Shown: positions 14,707-23,111, counted from the stretch's first letter. The stretch is 24,507 nucleotides of DNA from Eutrophocola sp963925675 (GCA_963925675.1 CAWUSW010000071.1:1-24507); one strand, 5' to 3'. Program-made: numbers and translations. Notes: generated from the sequence alone by a model not told the origin.

Positions 14707-16056
14707 ATGGAATACAGAAAGTTGCTGGCTGTATGTTTCGTGTCAGTCATTGCCACCGGTTGTGATTCAGGCGCAGTTACCACAGCGTCGACATTTGCGA
14801 CTGACAGTGCTGCCCAGGCAGCCGCAGCAGGTATTTCACATGGTGAGTATGTCGCCAGACTGGGCAACTGTGTTGCCTGTCATAGCATTCCGGAAGGAGA
14901 ACCATTTGCCGGCGGACTGAAAATGGCCGTACCCATGCTGGGCAATCTCTACACAACAAATATTACGCCTGATCCAGCCACCGGTATCGGAAATTACAGC
15001 TTTGACGAATTTGATCAAGCCATGCGTTTTGGTGTCACCAAAGATGGACATCGCATGTATCCGGCAATGCCCTATCCCTCCTACGCAAAAATGTCGGAAC
15101 AGGATATGCGCGCCCTCTATGACTTCTTCATGAATGAGGTAGAGCCGGTAAATCTGGCAAACCAGGCCTCTGACATTCCAGGCTGGAAAGATAATGCTCG
15201 CCTGGTAATGGGCATCTGGAACGTGCTCAACATGGATAGTGACCCATTTGAAGCAGACGCCAATCAGAATGATGAATGGAATCGTGGCGCTTACCTGACA
15301 CAGGGACCGGGCCATTGTGGTGCTTGCCATACCCCGCGCGGTTTAATGATGCAGGAAAAAGGTCTTGATGAAGGTGATTCGGCCTTCTTATCCGGTGCGC
15401 CCCTTGATCACTGGAATGCATCCAGTCTGAATGGAGACATTAATAGCGGTCTTGGCCGCTGGTCAGAAGATGATCTGGCAGAATTCCTTGGTACTGGTCA
15501 CAACCGTTTTGGTACAGCTTTCGGCACCATGGTGGAAGTGGTCAATAATAGTACTCAATACATGAGTGACACCGACCTGAACGCCATGGCTGTCTATTTA
15601 AAGTCACTGCCACCGGTTGCTGAAGTCAATGCTTCTGCATGGGCTTATGACGGCACTGAAACTGAAGAATTACTCAGCCTTGACTTCAGTGAAGCTGGAT
15701 CACAGGATTACTATGAATATTGCTCTAACTGCCATGGCACCAATGGCATGGGATATTATCCATACCAGCCACCATTGGCCGGCAACCCGGTTATCATGGA
15801 TGCAGATCCAAGCTCCCTGATCAATCTGACCCTGAATGGCTCTCTTCGTGTCATTGCTGCGCAGGGTCCTGATGTCAATGACATGCCCTATTTCAGGCAG
15901 CTTCTCAGTGACGAAGAAATTGCCGATGTCATCACTTACATCCGATCTTCATGGGGGCATAATGGTTCCGCAGTAAGCACTGCTCAGGTTAGCGAGATTC
16001 GTGAAGCCACGGACCCTACCAGAAATGATGATATTTACGTCTTGCGTATGAAATAA
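14707..16056 (+). CDS. Triheme cytochrome c lipoprotein, alcohol/gluconate dehydrogenase cytochrome-subunit type
   Basis: A 449-residue protein with a lipobox at VIATGC (Cys19). Three heme-binding motifs occur, CVACH at 54-58, CGACH at 204-208 and CSNCH at 339-343, each opening a separate cytochrome c domain; candidate axial methionines are in PAMPYPSY (121), the GTMVEV region (about 274) and NDMPYF (393). Length and domain plan match the cytochrome c subunits of membrane-bound alcohol, gluconate or sorbitol dehydrogenases, which pass electrons to ubiquinone. No dehydrogenase partner lies next to it. An AGGGG site precedes the ATG, and a strong terminator follows, so it is probably a single-gene transcript. 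Confidence 0.9.
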   Translation: MEYRKLLAVCFVSVIATGCDSGAVTTASTFATDSAAQAAAAGISHGEYVARLGNCVACHSIPEGEPFAGGLKMAVPMLGNLYTTNITPDPATGIGNYSFDEFDQAMRFGVTKDGHRMYPAMPYPSYAKMSEQDMRALYDFFMNEVEPVNLANQASDIPGWKDNARLVMGIWNVLNMDSDPFEADANQNDEWNRGAYLTQGPGHCGACHTPRGLMMQEKGLDEGDSAFLSGAPLDHWNASSLNGDINSGLGRWSEDDLAEFLGTGHNRFGTAFGTMVEVVNNSTQYMSDTDLNAMAVYLKSLPPVAEVNASAWAYDGTETEELLSLDFSEAGSQDYYEYCSNCHGTNGMGYYPYQPPLAGNPVIMDADPSSLINLTLNGSLRVIAAQGPDVNDMPYFRQLLSDEEIADVITYIRSSWGHNGSAVSTAQVSEIREATDPTRNDDIYVLRMK

Positions 16057-16080
16057 GCCATCGCAAAACAGCAAAGATTA

Positions 16081-16111
16081 AAAAAGAGTCGGCATGCCGG
16101 CTCTTTTTTTT
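16081..16111 (+). terminator. Rho-independent terminator after the cytochrome gene
   Basis: AGAGTCGGC/GCCGGCTCT stem (one G-T pair, small AT-centred loop) preceded by five A and followed by eight T. It could act in both directions but only the plus-strand gene needs it. Confidence 0.85.
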
Positions 16112-16180
16112 GAGTCAACATTTATTAACAGCAGTTAAGTTATTATTCATCAATGATCGTTCAGGATAGTGTCGTTAATA

Positions 16181-16199
16181 TCATGAAAATAATTCATGA
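16181..16199. promoter_or_regulatory. Operator-like palindrome upstream of the SIMPL gene
   Basis: Perfect inverted repeat TCATGAA-AATAA-TTCATGA, 37 bp upstream of the SIMPL start codon, where a repressor or activator site would be placed. There is no T tract, so it is not a terminator. The regulator is unknown. Confidence 0.35.
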
Positions 16200-16235
16200 C
16201 TATCGGCACAAATAAATTCTCAACAAGGACCCGAT

Positions 16236-16988
16236 ATGAAAATCCTAAATCCCGGAATTCATCTGCAAAATTATTTATTCGCCTTGCTGCTATTCATGCC
16301 ATTGATCGCATCAGCACAAAATCAATTCAACCTGAATGAGCTTGATGATGGTCAGTTAATCCTGAATTTAAGTGCAAGCGAACAGACCAGTGTGCAACAG
16401 GACACCCTGAATGTCCTGATGCAATATTCTGTACAGGGACGCGACAGCACTGAGCTTCAGGATGAAGTGAATCAAGCGATGCGTGAAGCCGTGGCTATAC
16501 TGGAAAAAACCAACAATATTGAATTTTCAACGCAACAGTATCATGTCTATACGCTGCAGGAAGGACGCCCTACTCGCAACGACATCAACAACCCGGTTTG
16601 GCGGGCCCAACAAAGCGTGCAAATGAATAGCATGAACAGTGAAGCATTATTGGTGGTAAGCGCCAGACTGCAGGCCGCTGGCCTGACTGTTAGCAATCTC
16701 TACTACAGCCTATCCAGTGAGCGTTATGAAGAGATCTCAGATTCCCTGATGAATGCTGCATTATTGAAATTGCAGGCCAGAGCAGATGAAGCTGCAAGCA
16801 CTATGAAAAAAAGCTCTGCTCAATTGGTAGAGGTAAATATCAATGGCGGCCAGAATTTTTTTGGTGCTCGCATGGCAATGGCCGAAAGCAGAAGCGTGGA
16901 CTCTGCCGCGATGGCCGTTCCGGTAGCTGCACCTGGAGAATCCCAGGTAAACATGACGGTTAGCGCACGCGCCCTTTTGTCTCCCTGA
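16236..16988 (+). CDS. Exported SIMPL (DUF541) domain protein
   Basis: A 250-residue protein with a Sec signal peptide ending ASA-QN near residue 27. The rest matches the SIMPL/DUF541 domain: ILNLSASEQTSVQQDTLNV near the start of the mature part, a helical block with QAMREAVAILEK, VYTLQEGRPT, WRAQQSVQMNSMNSEAL, VSNLYYSLSSE, ALLKLQARADEAASTM, and the closing VNMTVSARALL. SIMPL proteins are periplasmic or surface-associated with unclear function, reported in oxidative stress in some bacteria. An AAGGA site precedes the ATG. Only 11 bp separate it from nnrE, which has no ribosome site of its own, so the two are probably co-translated. Confidence 0.82.
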   Translation: MKILNPGIHLQNYLFALLLFMPLIASAQNQFNLNELDDGQLILNLSASEQTSVQQDTLNVLMQYSVQGRDSTELQDEVNQAMREAVAILEKTNNIEFSTQQYHVYTLQEGRPTRNDINNPVWRAQQSVQMNSMNSEALLVVSARLQAAGLTVSNLYYSLSSERYEEISDSLMNAALLKLQARADEAASTMKKSSAQLVEVNINGGQNFFGARMAMAESRSVDSAAMAVPVAAPGESQVNMTVSARALLSP

Positions 16989-16999
16989 CGCCAATATTT

Positions 17000-17683
17000 A
17001 TGAATGATGAAAATTATTATCTTGCCTGCGCAGTCAGGGAACTTGATCGGCTCGCTATTGAAGAGCACCACATCCCTGGATTTACCCTGATGCAGAGAGC
17101 GGGCCAGGCTGCCTTTACTGCCTTGCAGGACAGATGGCCTGAAACCCGACAACTTCTGTGTTTTTGCGGTAGTGGTAATAATGGCGGTGATGGTTATGTA
17201 ATGGCAGCTTTGGCCAGAGCCAAAGGCATAGCTGCTTTAGTCATAGCCGTGGGAGATGTCAGTAAGTTAAAAGGAGATGCCCTCCTGGCCTACCAAATGG
17301 CTACAGATCAGGGGGTAGAAGTCGTTTCTTTTCCACTCTTTGGCATAGAAAAATTTCTGAAATACCAGAAACAGTGTGTAGTTGTCGATGCCATGCTGGG
17401 GACAGGTTTAAGCGGAAAAGTAACTGGTGATAGCCTCAGGGCAATTGAATTAATTAACGCAGCAACATTTCCAGTACTTGCTGTCGATATTCCTTCGGGA
17501 CTATGTAGCGACACAGGGGAAATTCTCGGTGATGCTGTAAAAGCGGAGATGACCATGACTTATATTGGCCGCAAGCTTGGCCAGATTGTAAAGAAAGGAC
17601 CGCAAACCTGCGGCGAAATTATCTTTGATGATCTGGGTGTGCCCGGAGAGATTTTCAAACTCGTCACCCCGGCCACACACTGA
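17000..17683 (+). CDS. nnrE: NAD(P)H-hydrate epimerase, stand-alone
   Basis: Converts R-NAD(P)HX to the S form so that damaged nicotinamide cofactors can be repaired. The 227-residue product covers only the YjeF N-terminal domain: GSGNNGGDGYVMA at about 57-69 is the hallmark, with VVVDAMLGTGLSG and VLAVDIPSGLCSDTGE as the cation- and substrate-binding loops, and GEIIFDDLGVP near the end. In most proteobacteria this domain is joined to the ADP-dependent dehydratase NnrD (about 490-500 residues total); here a stop follows directly and the next gene is convergent 19 bp away, so NnrD is absent from this locus. It sits 11 bp after the SIMPL gene. Confidence 0.9.
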   Translation: MNDENYYLACAVRELDRLAIEEHHIPGFTLMQRAGQAAFTALQDRWPETRQLLCFCGSGNNGGDGYVMAALARAKGIAALVIAVGDVSKLKGDALLAYQMATDQGVEVVSFPLFGIEKFLKYQKQCVVVDAMLGTGLSGKVTGDSLRAIELINAATFPVLAVDIPSGLCSDTGEILGDAVKAEMTMTYIGRKLGQIVKKGPQTCGEIIFDDLGVPGEIFKLVTPATH

Positions 17684-17702
17684 TCATTTAATAACAGCTT
17701 AG

Positions 17703-18494
17703 TTATAAACCATTGGTTCTATCAAAGAAGGGATTCCCTTCATCATCTTCCATGTCCAGCAGGAATTTATTATTTTCCTGACAGACATAGTCCTGTAATT
17801 CCTGATCATCGTTCCAGTTTATATCCCACTGTACTGTCCAGGGCTCGGTATAGGCACCCGGATCATCAATAACAGCAACATAGTGCAACACTTCCTTGAA
17901 AGGTCTGGTTATATACTCAGTGGTATGCATTTGTTCGGTATGCATATGGCCATTGTAGTCAATCCAGGTTTTTTCATTGTAGCCGATAGTGTCTACCACC
18001 AGAGTATCCCCTTCCCAGTGACCAACGGAATGGCCAAAATAAGTAGGGTTCAGATCTTCCAGTGCCATTTGTTCACGACCGTCCATATGGATTTCGCGCC
18101 ACACATGACCTCCACCCTCAAAAATTATAAGAATTCGGTCGCGGTCCTGAATAATCTCTGCCGGATAAGGCGTGCCCATGGAACGTGGACCACCTGGAGG
18201 CAGGCAAAATCCCTCTGGATCATACTTCACCAGGTTGGAGCGATTGTAAGCCCACATAGCTTGTGCCCAGGGTTGGAAAGGGGGCCGTTTACCTTCATCA
18301 AAGCCTTCCATTCTGGCGGCAATATTGGTGACATAAGGTAAATTCCAAACGCCGTTACCGCCCAGATCAACTGTGCCATCTGCCAATCTTGGCGTTGGTG
18401 TTCTGGGACGGTCTTCTTCACCACGTTGTGCCATAAGCATGTTAGAACCCAGCAACAGGCCCATCATGGTTAATGTTGTAAACAGTTTATTCAT
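17703..18494 (-). CDS. Exported GHWEGDTL-domain protein B
   Basis: A 263-residue protein with a signal peptide (MNKLFTTLTMMGLLLGSN ending MLMAQ). The ATG at 18492-18494 is preceded by AGAGGGGAAAG; the frame runs to 18530 without a better site. The mature part has no named function that I can assign. Its core (HMDGREQM ... GHSVGHWEGDTLVVDT at about 158-169) is shared with two other proteins in this cluster. It has only two cysteines after the signal, in EGFCLPPGGPR and in DYVCQENN, at positions matched in both paralogues. Periplasmic or secreted. Last gene of the trio GHWEGDTL-DUF6152-GHWEGDTL. Confidence 0.75.
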   Translation of the reverse strand: MNKLFTTLTMMGLLLGSNMLMAQRGEEDRPRTPTPRLADGTVDLGGNGVWNLPYVTNIAARMEGFDEGKRPPFQPWAQAMWAYNRSNLVKYDPEGFCLPPGGPRSMGTPYPAEIIQDRDRILIIFEGGGHVWREIHMDGREQMALEDLNPTYFGHSVGHWEGDTLVVDTIGYNEKTWIDYNGHMHTEQMHTTEYITRPFKEVLHYVAVIDDPGAYTEPWTVQWDINWNDDQELQDYVCQENNKFLLDMEDDEGNPFFDRTNGL

Positions 18495-18573
18495 TACTTT
18501 CCCCTCTCTTAATGCTCGCATTACTTTCATTTCGCTTGTCTTTGAAATTATAAAAAAATCTTATTAATTCAGA

Positions 18574-18981
18574 CTATTCCCAACGCCCAATAGTTTGGCC
18601 ATCGGCAAATCTCGCACCAATAAACAAACCTCCGGGTGAACCATCTTTCATGGGATATGTTTTTATCATGACGTCCGCCCCGGGTGGAAAAGTAGAAGGT
18701 CGAATGCCCTGTCGCCCCAAATTGTTTGGACTGCCCCACTCCAGGCTCCATTCCACCGTTGTCCCGGTATCATCTTCTACCATTACTTGCACCCAGGTAT
18801 GAGGATTGGTGAACTGGAATTCCTTGATGGTACCTGAAAACTCAACAACCTGCTGTTGATCAAACATCGCATTGGAATGATGGGAATACGCAGAGTACCC
18901 CACAAAAAAACTTCCTGCGATTACCAGCAAGAAGAACTGTTTAAACGCTTCACTAATTTTAATGTCTCTCATACTTTTCAT
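18574..18981 (-). CDS. Exported DUF6152 protein
   Basis: A 135-residue protein with a signal peptide (hydrophobic FFLLVIAGSFFVGYSAYS) and the DUF6152 pattern: HHSNAMFDQQQVVEFSGT, then FQFTNPHTWVQVMVED, EWSLEWGSPNNLGRQG and a G-D/A-D-V region. The mature N-terminus starting with HH is typical. The ATG at 18979-18981 is chosen because AAGGTGG lies at proper distance; a GTG at 18990 would leave no room for it. Function unknown. It lies 14 bp after the upstream GHWEGDTL gene and 79 bp before another. The same domain heads the fused protein encoded at 21826-22824. Confidence 0.83.
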   Translation of the reverse strand: MKSMRDIKISEAFKQFFLLVIAGSFFVGYSAYSHHSNAMFDQQQVVEFSGTIKEFQFTNPHTWVQVMVEDDTGTTVEWSLEWGSPNNLGRQGIRPSTFPPGADVMIKTYPMKDGSPGGLFIGARFADGQTIGRWE

Positions 18982-18995
18982 ATTATCCACCTTAA

Positions 18996-19808
18996 TTATT
19001 GCCCTGGATTGATATCCATAATCTGGCCGTCTGGCCCTATGGTGTAGGTCCAGCCTGTATTTGGATCAATAGGATTACGATTGTTTTCATTGCAGGCGTA
19101 ATCATAAACACGGGAACCTTCTTCAAGACGCCGATAGCGTTTCGTTACCACCCAGGGAGATGCCAACGCTTTTGCATCCTCAATAGTCATTTGTGCTTCC
19201 ATCAGGCCTTCATCATTGATGGCCATTCGGGTAACAATGTGTGCTGCATCACTGAGAATCAGACCTGTCCTGTCAATGATGGTGTTACCACTTTCTGAGC
19301 TATGTAAGCTCAAGGTATCAAAAACCAGGGTATCCCCTTCCCAATGGCCTCTTGAATCTCCGGTATGGGTAGGCCAGCGATCTGCTGCTGATGGATGTTC
19401 CCTGCCATCAGTATAGATACGCAAAACATTCGGGCCATTTTCTGTCAATATCCAGACCTGTTTGTCCGTCACCGCAAACTCATATACATCAGGCAAATTC
19501 ATCAAACGCGGATAACCCGTGGGAATTCCACAATAAGAATTTGGATCAGGAAAGACACCTGCATCTCGCAAATCCAGATTGGCCTGATATTTTGCCTCGA
19601 AGTCCTGATTATAGGGAGGGTGTTCACGCACACCTGGGGTAGTGGATCCGCCTTCTCCGGTTTTCGTGTCCAGATCAAAAATAGTCCCGCCATTCATGGC
19701 CCAGACACCACTCCAGTCAGGTGATTCCTGAGCGGAAACAGTGGAAATACCAAAGCAGCTGCAGCCCAATAATAATACCGCCAACCGGTTCTTAGTCTTG
19801 CTGGTCAT
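18996..19808 (-). CDS. Exported GHWEGDTL-domain protein A
   Basis: A 270-residue protein with a signal peptide (hydrophobic LAVLLLGCSCFGISTVSAQ). The ATG at 19806-19808 has GGGAGG upstream; the longer frame to 19871 would start before the predicted transcription start. The core reads IYTDGREHP ... SRGHWEGDTLVFDT (about 154-165), followed by IIDRTGLILSDAAHIVTRM. The mature protein has two cysteines, in NSYCGIPTGYPR and in DYACNENN, equivalent to those of its paralogues. Function unknown; the family is common near TonB receptors, DUF6152 and amidohydrolase-type proteins in environmental bacteria, as far as I know. First gene of the trio, with its own likely promoter. Confidence 0.75.
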   Translation of the reverse strand: MTSKTKNRLAVLLLGCSCFGISTVSAQESPDWSGVWAMNGGTIFDLDTKTGEGGSTTPGVREHPPYNQDFEAKYQANLDLRDAGVFPDPNSYCGIPTGYPRLMNLPDVYEFAVTDKQVWILTENGPNVLRIYTDGREHPSAADRWPTHTGDSRGHWEGDTLVFDTLSLHSSESGNTIIDRTGLILSDAAHIVTRMAINDEGLMEAQMTIEDAKALASPWVVTKRYRRLEEGSRVYDYACNENNRNPIDPNTGWTYTIGPDGQIMDINPGQ

Positions 19809-19851
19809 CAGACCTGCCTCCCAAAGTATATTTTTATTACAAACACTGTTT

Positions 19852-19881
19852 TTTATATCACTGCCATTCACATGGAGTAAA
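19852..19881 (-). promoter_or_regulatory. Candidate promoter of the GHWEGDTL/DUF6152 trio
   Basis: On the minus strand TTTACT (19876-19881), an 18-bp spacer, and TATAAA (19852-19857) preceded by TGA, forming an extended -10. It would start transcription about 37 nt before the ATG at 19808. Confidence 0.42.
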
Positions 19882-19901
19882 GCAGGAAAGAGCCGAATCC
19901 T

Positions 19902-21755
19902 TTATATCTGCAAATTCTGCTCTATATAGTTATTCACTCTGCGCTCAAGAATATCCAGTGGCAGGGCCCCACCGCCCAGCACAACATCATGGAATTCCCG
20001 TATATCAAAGTCATCTCCCAGCGCTTCCCGGGCACTCGCGCGCAGCTCCAGGATTTTCAGCATACCTATCTTATAACTGGTCGCTTGACCGGGAATCACC
20101 AGATAACGGCGTATTTCTGCCACGATGGATTCGATGGGAGTAATAGTATGAGCCGCAAAATAGTTTATCGCTTCTTCCTCAGTCCAGCCCATGGCATGCA
20201 TGCCGGTATCTACGACAAGACGCACTGCTCGCCACATTTCATTAGAGAGTCGGCCAATATTCTTATAGGGGTCTTCATAAGCCCCCATTTCCCAGGCCAG
20301 TTTTTCCGCATACAGGCCCCAGCCTTCCACATAGGCGGTATAAATGGTTTGCCGACGAAATTCCGGTACTGAGCTTAACTCAAGGCTGATGGCAATTTGC
20401 ATGTGATGCCCAGGCAAACCTTCATGATAAGCCACAGACTCCAGCTGCGTAGTTGGGTTCGCCCCCATATCTGACATATGAACATAGTACACGCCAGGTA
20501 TGGAACCATCCGGACTACTGGAAAAGTAATGAGCCGGCGCGCCATCCTGCTCCCTGAATGCTTCCACTCTTTTTACCACCAGGTCAGCTTTCGGCAGAAT
20601 GCCAAAATACTGTGGTAGCAGAGTCTTGATGAAATCGTAATGCAGATTGGTCGCATCCAGGTAATCCTGTCGTCCTTCTTCAGTATTGGGATAGAAAAAC
20701 TGTTCATCAGAGCTGACAAACTGGAAAAATCCCAGCATATCGCCATCAAATTCCACTTCGTCTTTGATAGCTTCCATGTCAGTCCATATACGCTCCACTT
20801 CATCAAGTCCTATCTGATGAATTTCTTCAGCGGTCAAATCTGTAGTGGTGTAGTAGGACAACAGTTGCTGGTAATAATTAACGCCGTTTGGAAGTGCCCA
20901 TACTCCTTGTGGCTGCGCATCAGTATTTTCCAAATCCTGGCCTAGCCAGGCAATCAAGCCTGCATATGCCGGTTGCACACTTAGCAGCAAGGCCGATTGC
21001 ACTTCACTCCGCAATAGCTCGGCTTCAGCCTCATCTATTTTTCCAGCCTCCACCAGCGCATTGATTTTAGTCTGACTGTCGCTCCACAGGGGTGATTCAT
21101 TCTCCACAGTATTGAAGGGCACACCAGCCATCAGTTTCCTGGATTCCTCAATGACCATCTCATAGGCAAAGCGAGGCGCTCTCACACCCAGTTCTGCATT
21201 GGCTCTGGCATTGTCCAGTTCCTGATTCAGCGCCCTGCCGATTTCCCCAAGCCTGGCGATATAGTCTTCCATGTCCTGCACCGTATCCACGCGATGGTAA
21301 TTAGCCATAAACACGGGGAAAAAAGAATGCATGCCATCCATTTGTTCAAAGATATAGTCATGGTCCGCAAAGGCATGAATATCCAGGGAACGCTGGTAAA
21401 GATATTTCCAGACATCCCAGGACGTTTTGCTTTCAAAATCCAGCGCATCATAGAAAAAATTATTTTCCATTTCTTCAATAGTGGCAGCATGCCAGTTCAG
21501 TTGTTCTTCAACTGCCTCATCATTGAACTGGTCCAACTGATCATAAAATTCCTTCCTTCCCAGTGCGGCCAACTCAATAGGACTGAATGCCAGGCGCTCT
21601 GCGTTTTTTTCGGCAAACCACTGGTTTAAGCGGTCAGATTCACTGCTTTGACCAGGCTGGATAGCCTCGTCAATCCGAGCTGCAACAGGCTCATTGTCGC
21701 CAGAGCAGGACAGCAGTAAAAAAATGCTTAGGGAAATTATAAAATGTCTCATCAT
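19902..21755 (-). CDS. DUF885 lipoprotein, predicted metallopeptidase-like
   Basis: A 617-residue protein with a lipobox LLLSC (Cys17). The body is the DUF885 family: long helices, AHYFSSSPDGSIPGVYYVHM, then HEGLPGHH at 444-451, and YVEGWGLYAEKL with Glu477. The His-Glu...His pattern followed by a downstream glutamate looks like a zinc site of M3/M32-like gluzincins, so peptidase activity is plausible but, for this family, mostly inferred. The C-terminal block TPIESIVAEIRRYLVIPGQATSYKIG is conserved. Two consecutive ATG codons begin the gene; either may be used. It lies 70 bp after the fused DUF6152 gene and 93 bp before the GHWEGDTL A gene, which has its own promoter. Confidence 0.88.
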   Translation of the reverse strand: MMRHFIISLSIFLLLSCSGDNEPVAARIDEAIQPGQSSESDRLNQWFAEKNAERLAFSPIELAALGRKEFYDQLDQFNDEAVEEQLNWHAATIEEMENNFFYDALDFESKTSWDVWKYLYQRSLDIHAFADHDYIFEQMDGMHSFFPVFMANYHRVDTVQDMEDYIARLGEIGRALNQELDNARANAELGVRAPRFAYEMVIEESRKLMAGVPFNTVENESPLWSDSQTKINALVEAGKIDEAEAELLRSEVQSALLLSVQPAYAGLIAWLGQDLENTDAQPQGVWALPNGVNYYQQLLSYYTTTDLTAEEIHQIGLDEVERIWTDMEAIKDEVEFDGDMLGFFQFVSSDEQFFYPNTEEGRQDYLDATNLHYDFIKTLLPQYFGILPKADLVVKRVEAFREQDGAPAHYFSSSPDGSIPGVYYVHMSDMGANPTTQLESVAYHEGLPGHHMQIAISLELSSVPEFRRQTIYTAYVEGWGLYAEKLAWEMGAYEDPYKNIGRLSNEMWRAVRLVVDTGMHAMGWTEEEAINYFAAHTITPIESIVAEIRRYLVIPGQATSYKIGMLKILELRASAREALGDDFDIREFHDVVLGGGALPLDILERRVNNYIEQNLQI

Positions 21756-21825
21756 TACCTGATTGAGGTTGGAATTGGAGATTGCATAGTTTTAGCTATT
21801 GAGCGGGAAGTTGATTGCAAAAGCA

Positions 21826-22824
21826 TCAGTCTTCCAGGAAGCGTCTGGCCGCGTCGATATCACAGGCTTCACTACTGATACTCACATCAGGCCGGTAATT
21901 CCACTGGTAGCTGATGTTCACAGCTTGCGCAAGATAGTCAGGATCAGTCAGTGTGAATGCATAGGTAGCAGACAGGCCATCAGCATTCAGGGAAAGTCGT
22001 TCCAGCAATTTTTTATCTTTACCAGAGGCAACACTGAAGACATTTCCTATGGCATTTTCATCAAAATTGGTAGTTTCTATCACCAGAGTATCAGCCTCCC
22101 AGCGACCTGTTGAATGTCCCTGATAAAAGCGTACGTCTTGCTCCGGGTGATCGCGACCATCCATATACACAGTTCTGGCTGCGCCCATCCAGTCAGCATT
22201 AATCTCTATATTGCCATCAACCTCGAACAGTGAGTTAGCCGTTGGATACATCATTAACAGTGGTGAGGTTGCAGATATACATTCAGCTTGTGCAAAGGAT
22301 TTTGAGACATCATAAGCATCAAAGGATGACTGTCCTGCCGCAGTAAGGTTCCAGTCAGAACTGCTGGCTACATAAGCAAACAGATTGGTCCGCTCCGGTA
22401 CCCAGGTGCCCAATACAGACTCTGCAGGGCTTACTGACTGCCGTTGTTGCTGTCGCGCATAGGCAACCGAGACGAGAACCACAGAACCATCTTCACGGAT
22501 CACCTCCCTGCCGAGTACTTCGTTATCCTTGCCTATATTATTTGGGCTGACATAGGCAACAATTCTGTCACCGGGCTGCAAGGACATCCTGTCGGTTCCC
22601 ATAGGACCGATGAGAGAGGGCCCATCAATTTCAATATGTATATCGGTATCGCTTTCCGTTCTCAAGACTATGGAGCCATGGGGATTGGTGTAGTTGTATG
22701 CTACTACCTCACCCTGCAGGGTAATAATGGTATCCCCGTCATAGGTAAAGTTGCCATGGTGAGCGAATACAAGTTGGCAAGTTAAAAAAGGGGCGATAAA
22801 CACTAGCAGATATTTAAATTTCAT
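21826..22824 (-). CDS. Fused DUF6152 + GHWEGDTL-domain exported protein
   Basis: A 332-residue protein with a signal peptide (MKFKYLLVFIAPFLT ending VFA, then HHG). Residues about 22-125 are DUF6152-like (AHHGNFTYDG, LQGEVVAYNYTNPHGSIVL, LQPGDRIVAYVSPNN). Residues about 135-332 match the GHWEGDTL proteins: VYMDGRDHPEQD, GHSTGRWEADTLVIET (240-251), and a C-terminal half with LERLSLNADGLSATYAF. The mature protein again has exactly two cysteines, in AECISATSP and in SSEACD. The order of domains is the same as that of the neighbouring separate genes (18981 then 18494). Its ATG overlaps the upstream stop by one base (TAATG), so translation is probably coupled. Function unknown. Confidence 0.78.
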   Translation of the reverse strand: MKFKYLLVFIAPFLTCQLVFAHHGNFTYDGDTIITLQGEVVAYNYTNPHGSIVLRTESDTDIHIEIDGPSLIGPMGTDRMSLQPGDRIVAYVSPNNIGKDNEVLGREVIREDGSVVLVSVAYARQQQRQSVSPAESVLGTWVPERTNLFAYVASSSDWNLTAAGQSSFDAYDVSKSFAQAECISATSPLLMMYPTANSLFEVDGNIEINADWMGAARTVYMDGRDHPEQDVRFYQGHSTGRWEADTLVIETTNFDENAIGNVFSVASGKDKKLLERLSLNADGLSATYAFTLTDPDYLAQAVNISYQWNYRPDVSISSEACDIDAARRFLED

Positions 22825-23111
22825 TAATGGGCTTCCCTATTTATCACTGTATTACCACTTTCATTATTATCACGTGCCACATGGCCCTTTTGTAAGCACT
22901 TGCCAATAAGCGTTTCAGATTCGCCACCCACATGTCCCGGCACCCAGGCTGAGTAAACATTAGCTGCATCTATCAAGTTGAAACCGGCATCAACAAAAGC
23001 ATTCAACAGTTCAAAGGAACGTGACTCATCAGCCGTCCAGCCAAAAACATTGTCACCAAAATCCAGCCGGGCTACGTTCAGCGCAGATTTTTCCAGGGCT
23101 TTTTTCTGCAT
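22824..23111 (-). pseudogene. Truncated aldo/keto reductase (N-terminal quarter)
   Basis: A 95-residue frame whose first 73 residues match the start of aldo/keto reductases: NVARLDFGDNVFGWTADES, LLNAFVDAGFNLIDAANVYS (with the conserved Asp and Tyr), WVPGHVGGESETLIGKCLQK. The match then stops, and the last 22 residues are unrelated. Full proteins are about 310-330 residues; the barrel's catalytic lysine and histidine are missing and do not appear in any frame nearby. The ATG has a weak AGGT site, and a TTGTCA-17-TAGATA promoter may lie at 23128-23156. The frame ends in TAATG, overlapping the next start, so the remnant may survive as a leader for the fused gene. A short real protein cannot be excluded. 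Confidence 0.7.
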
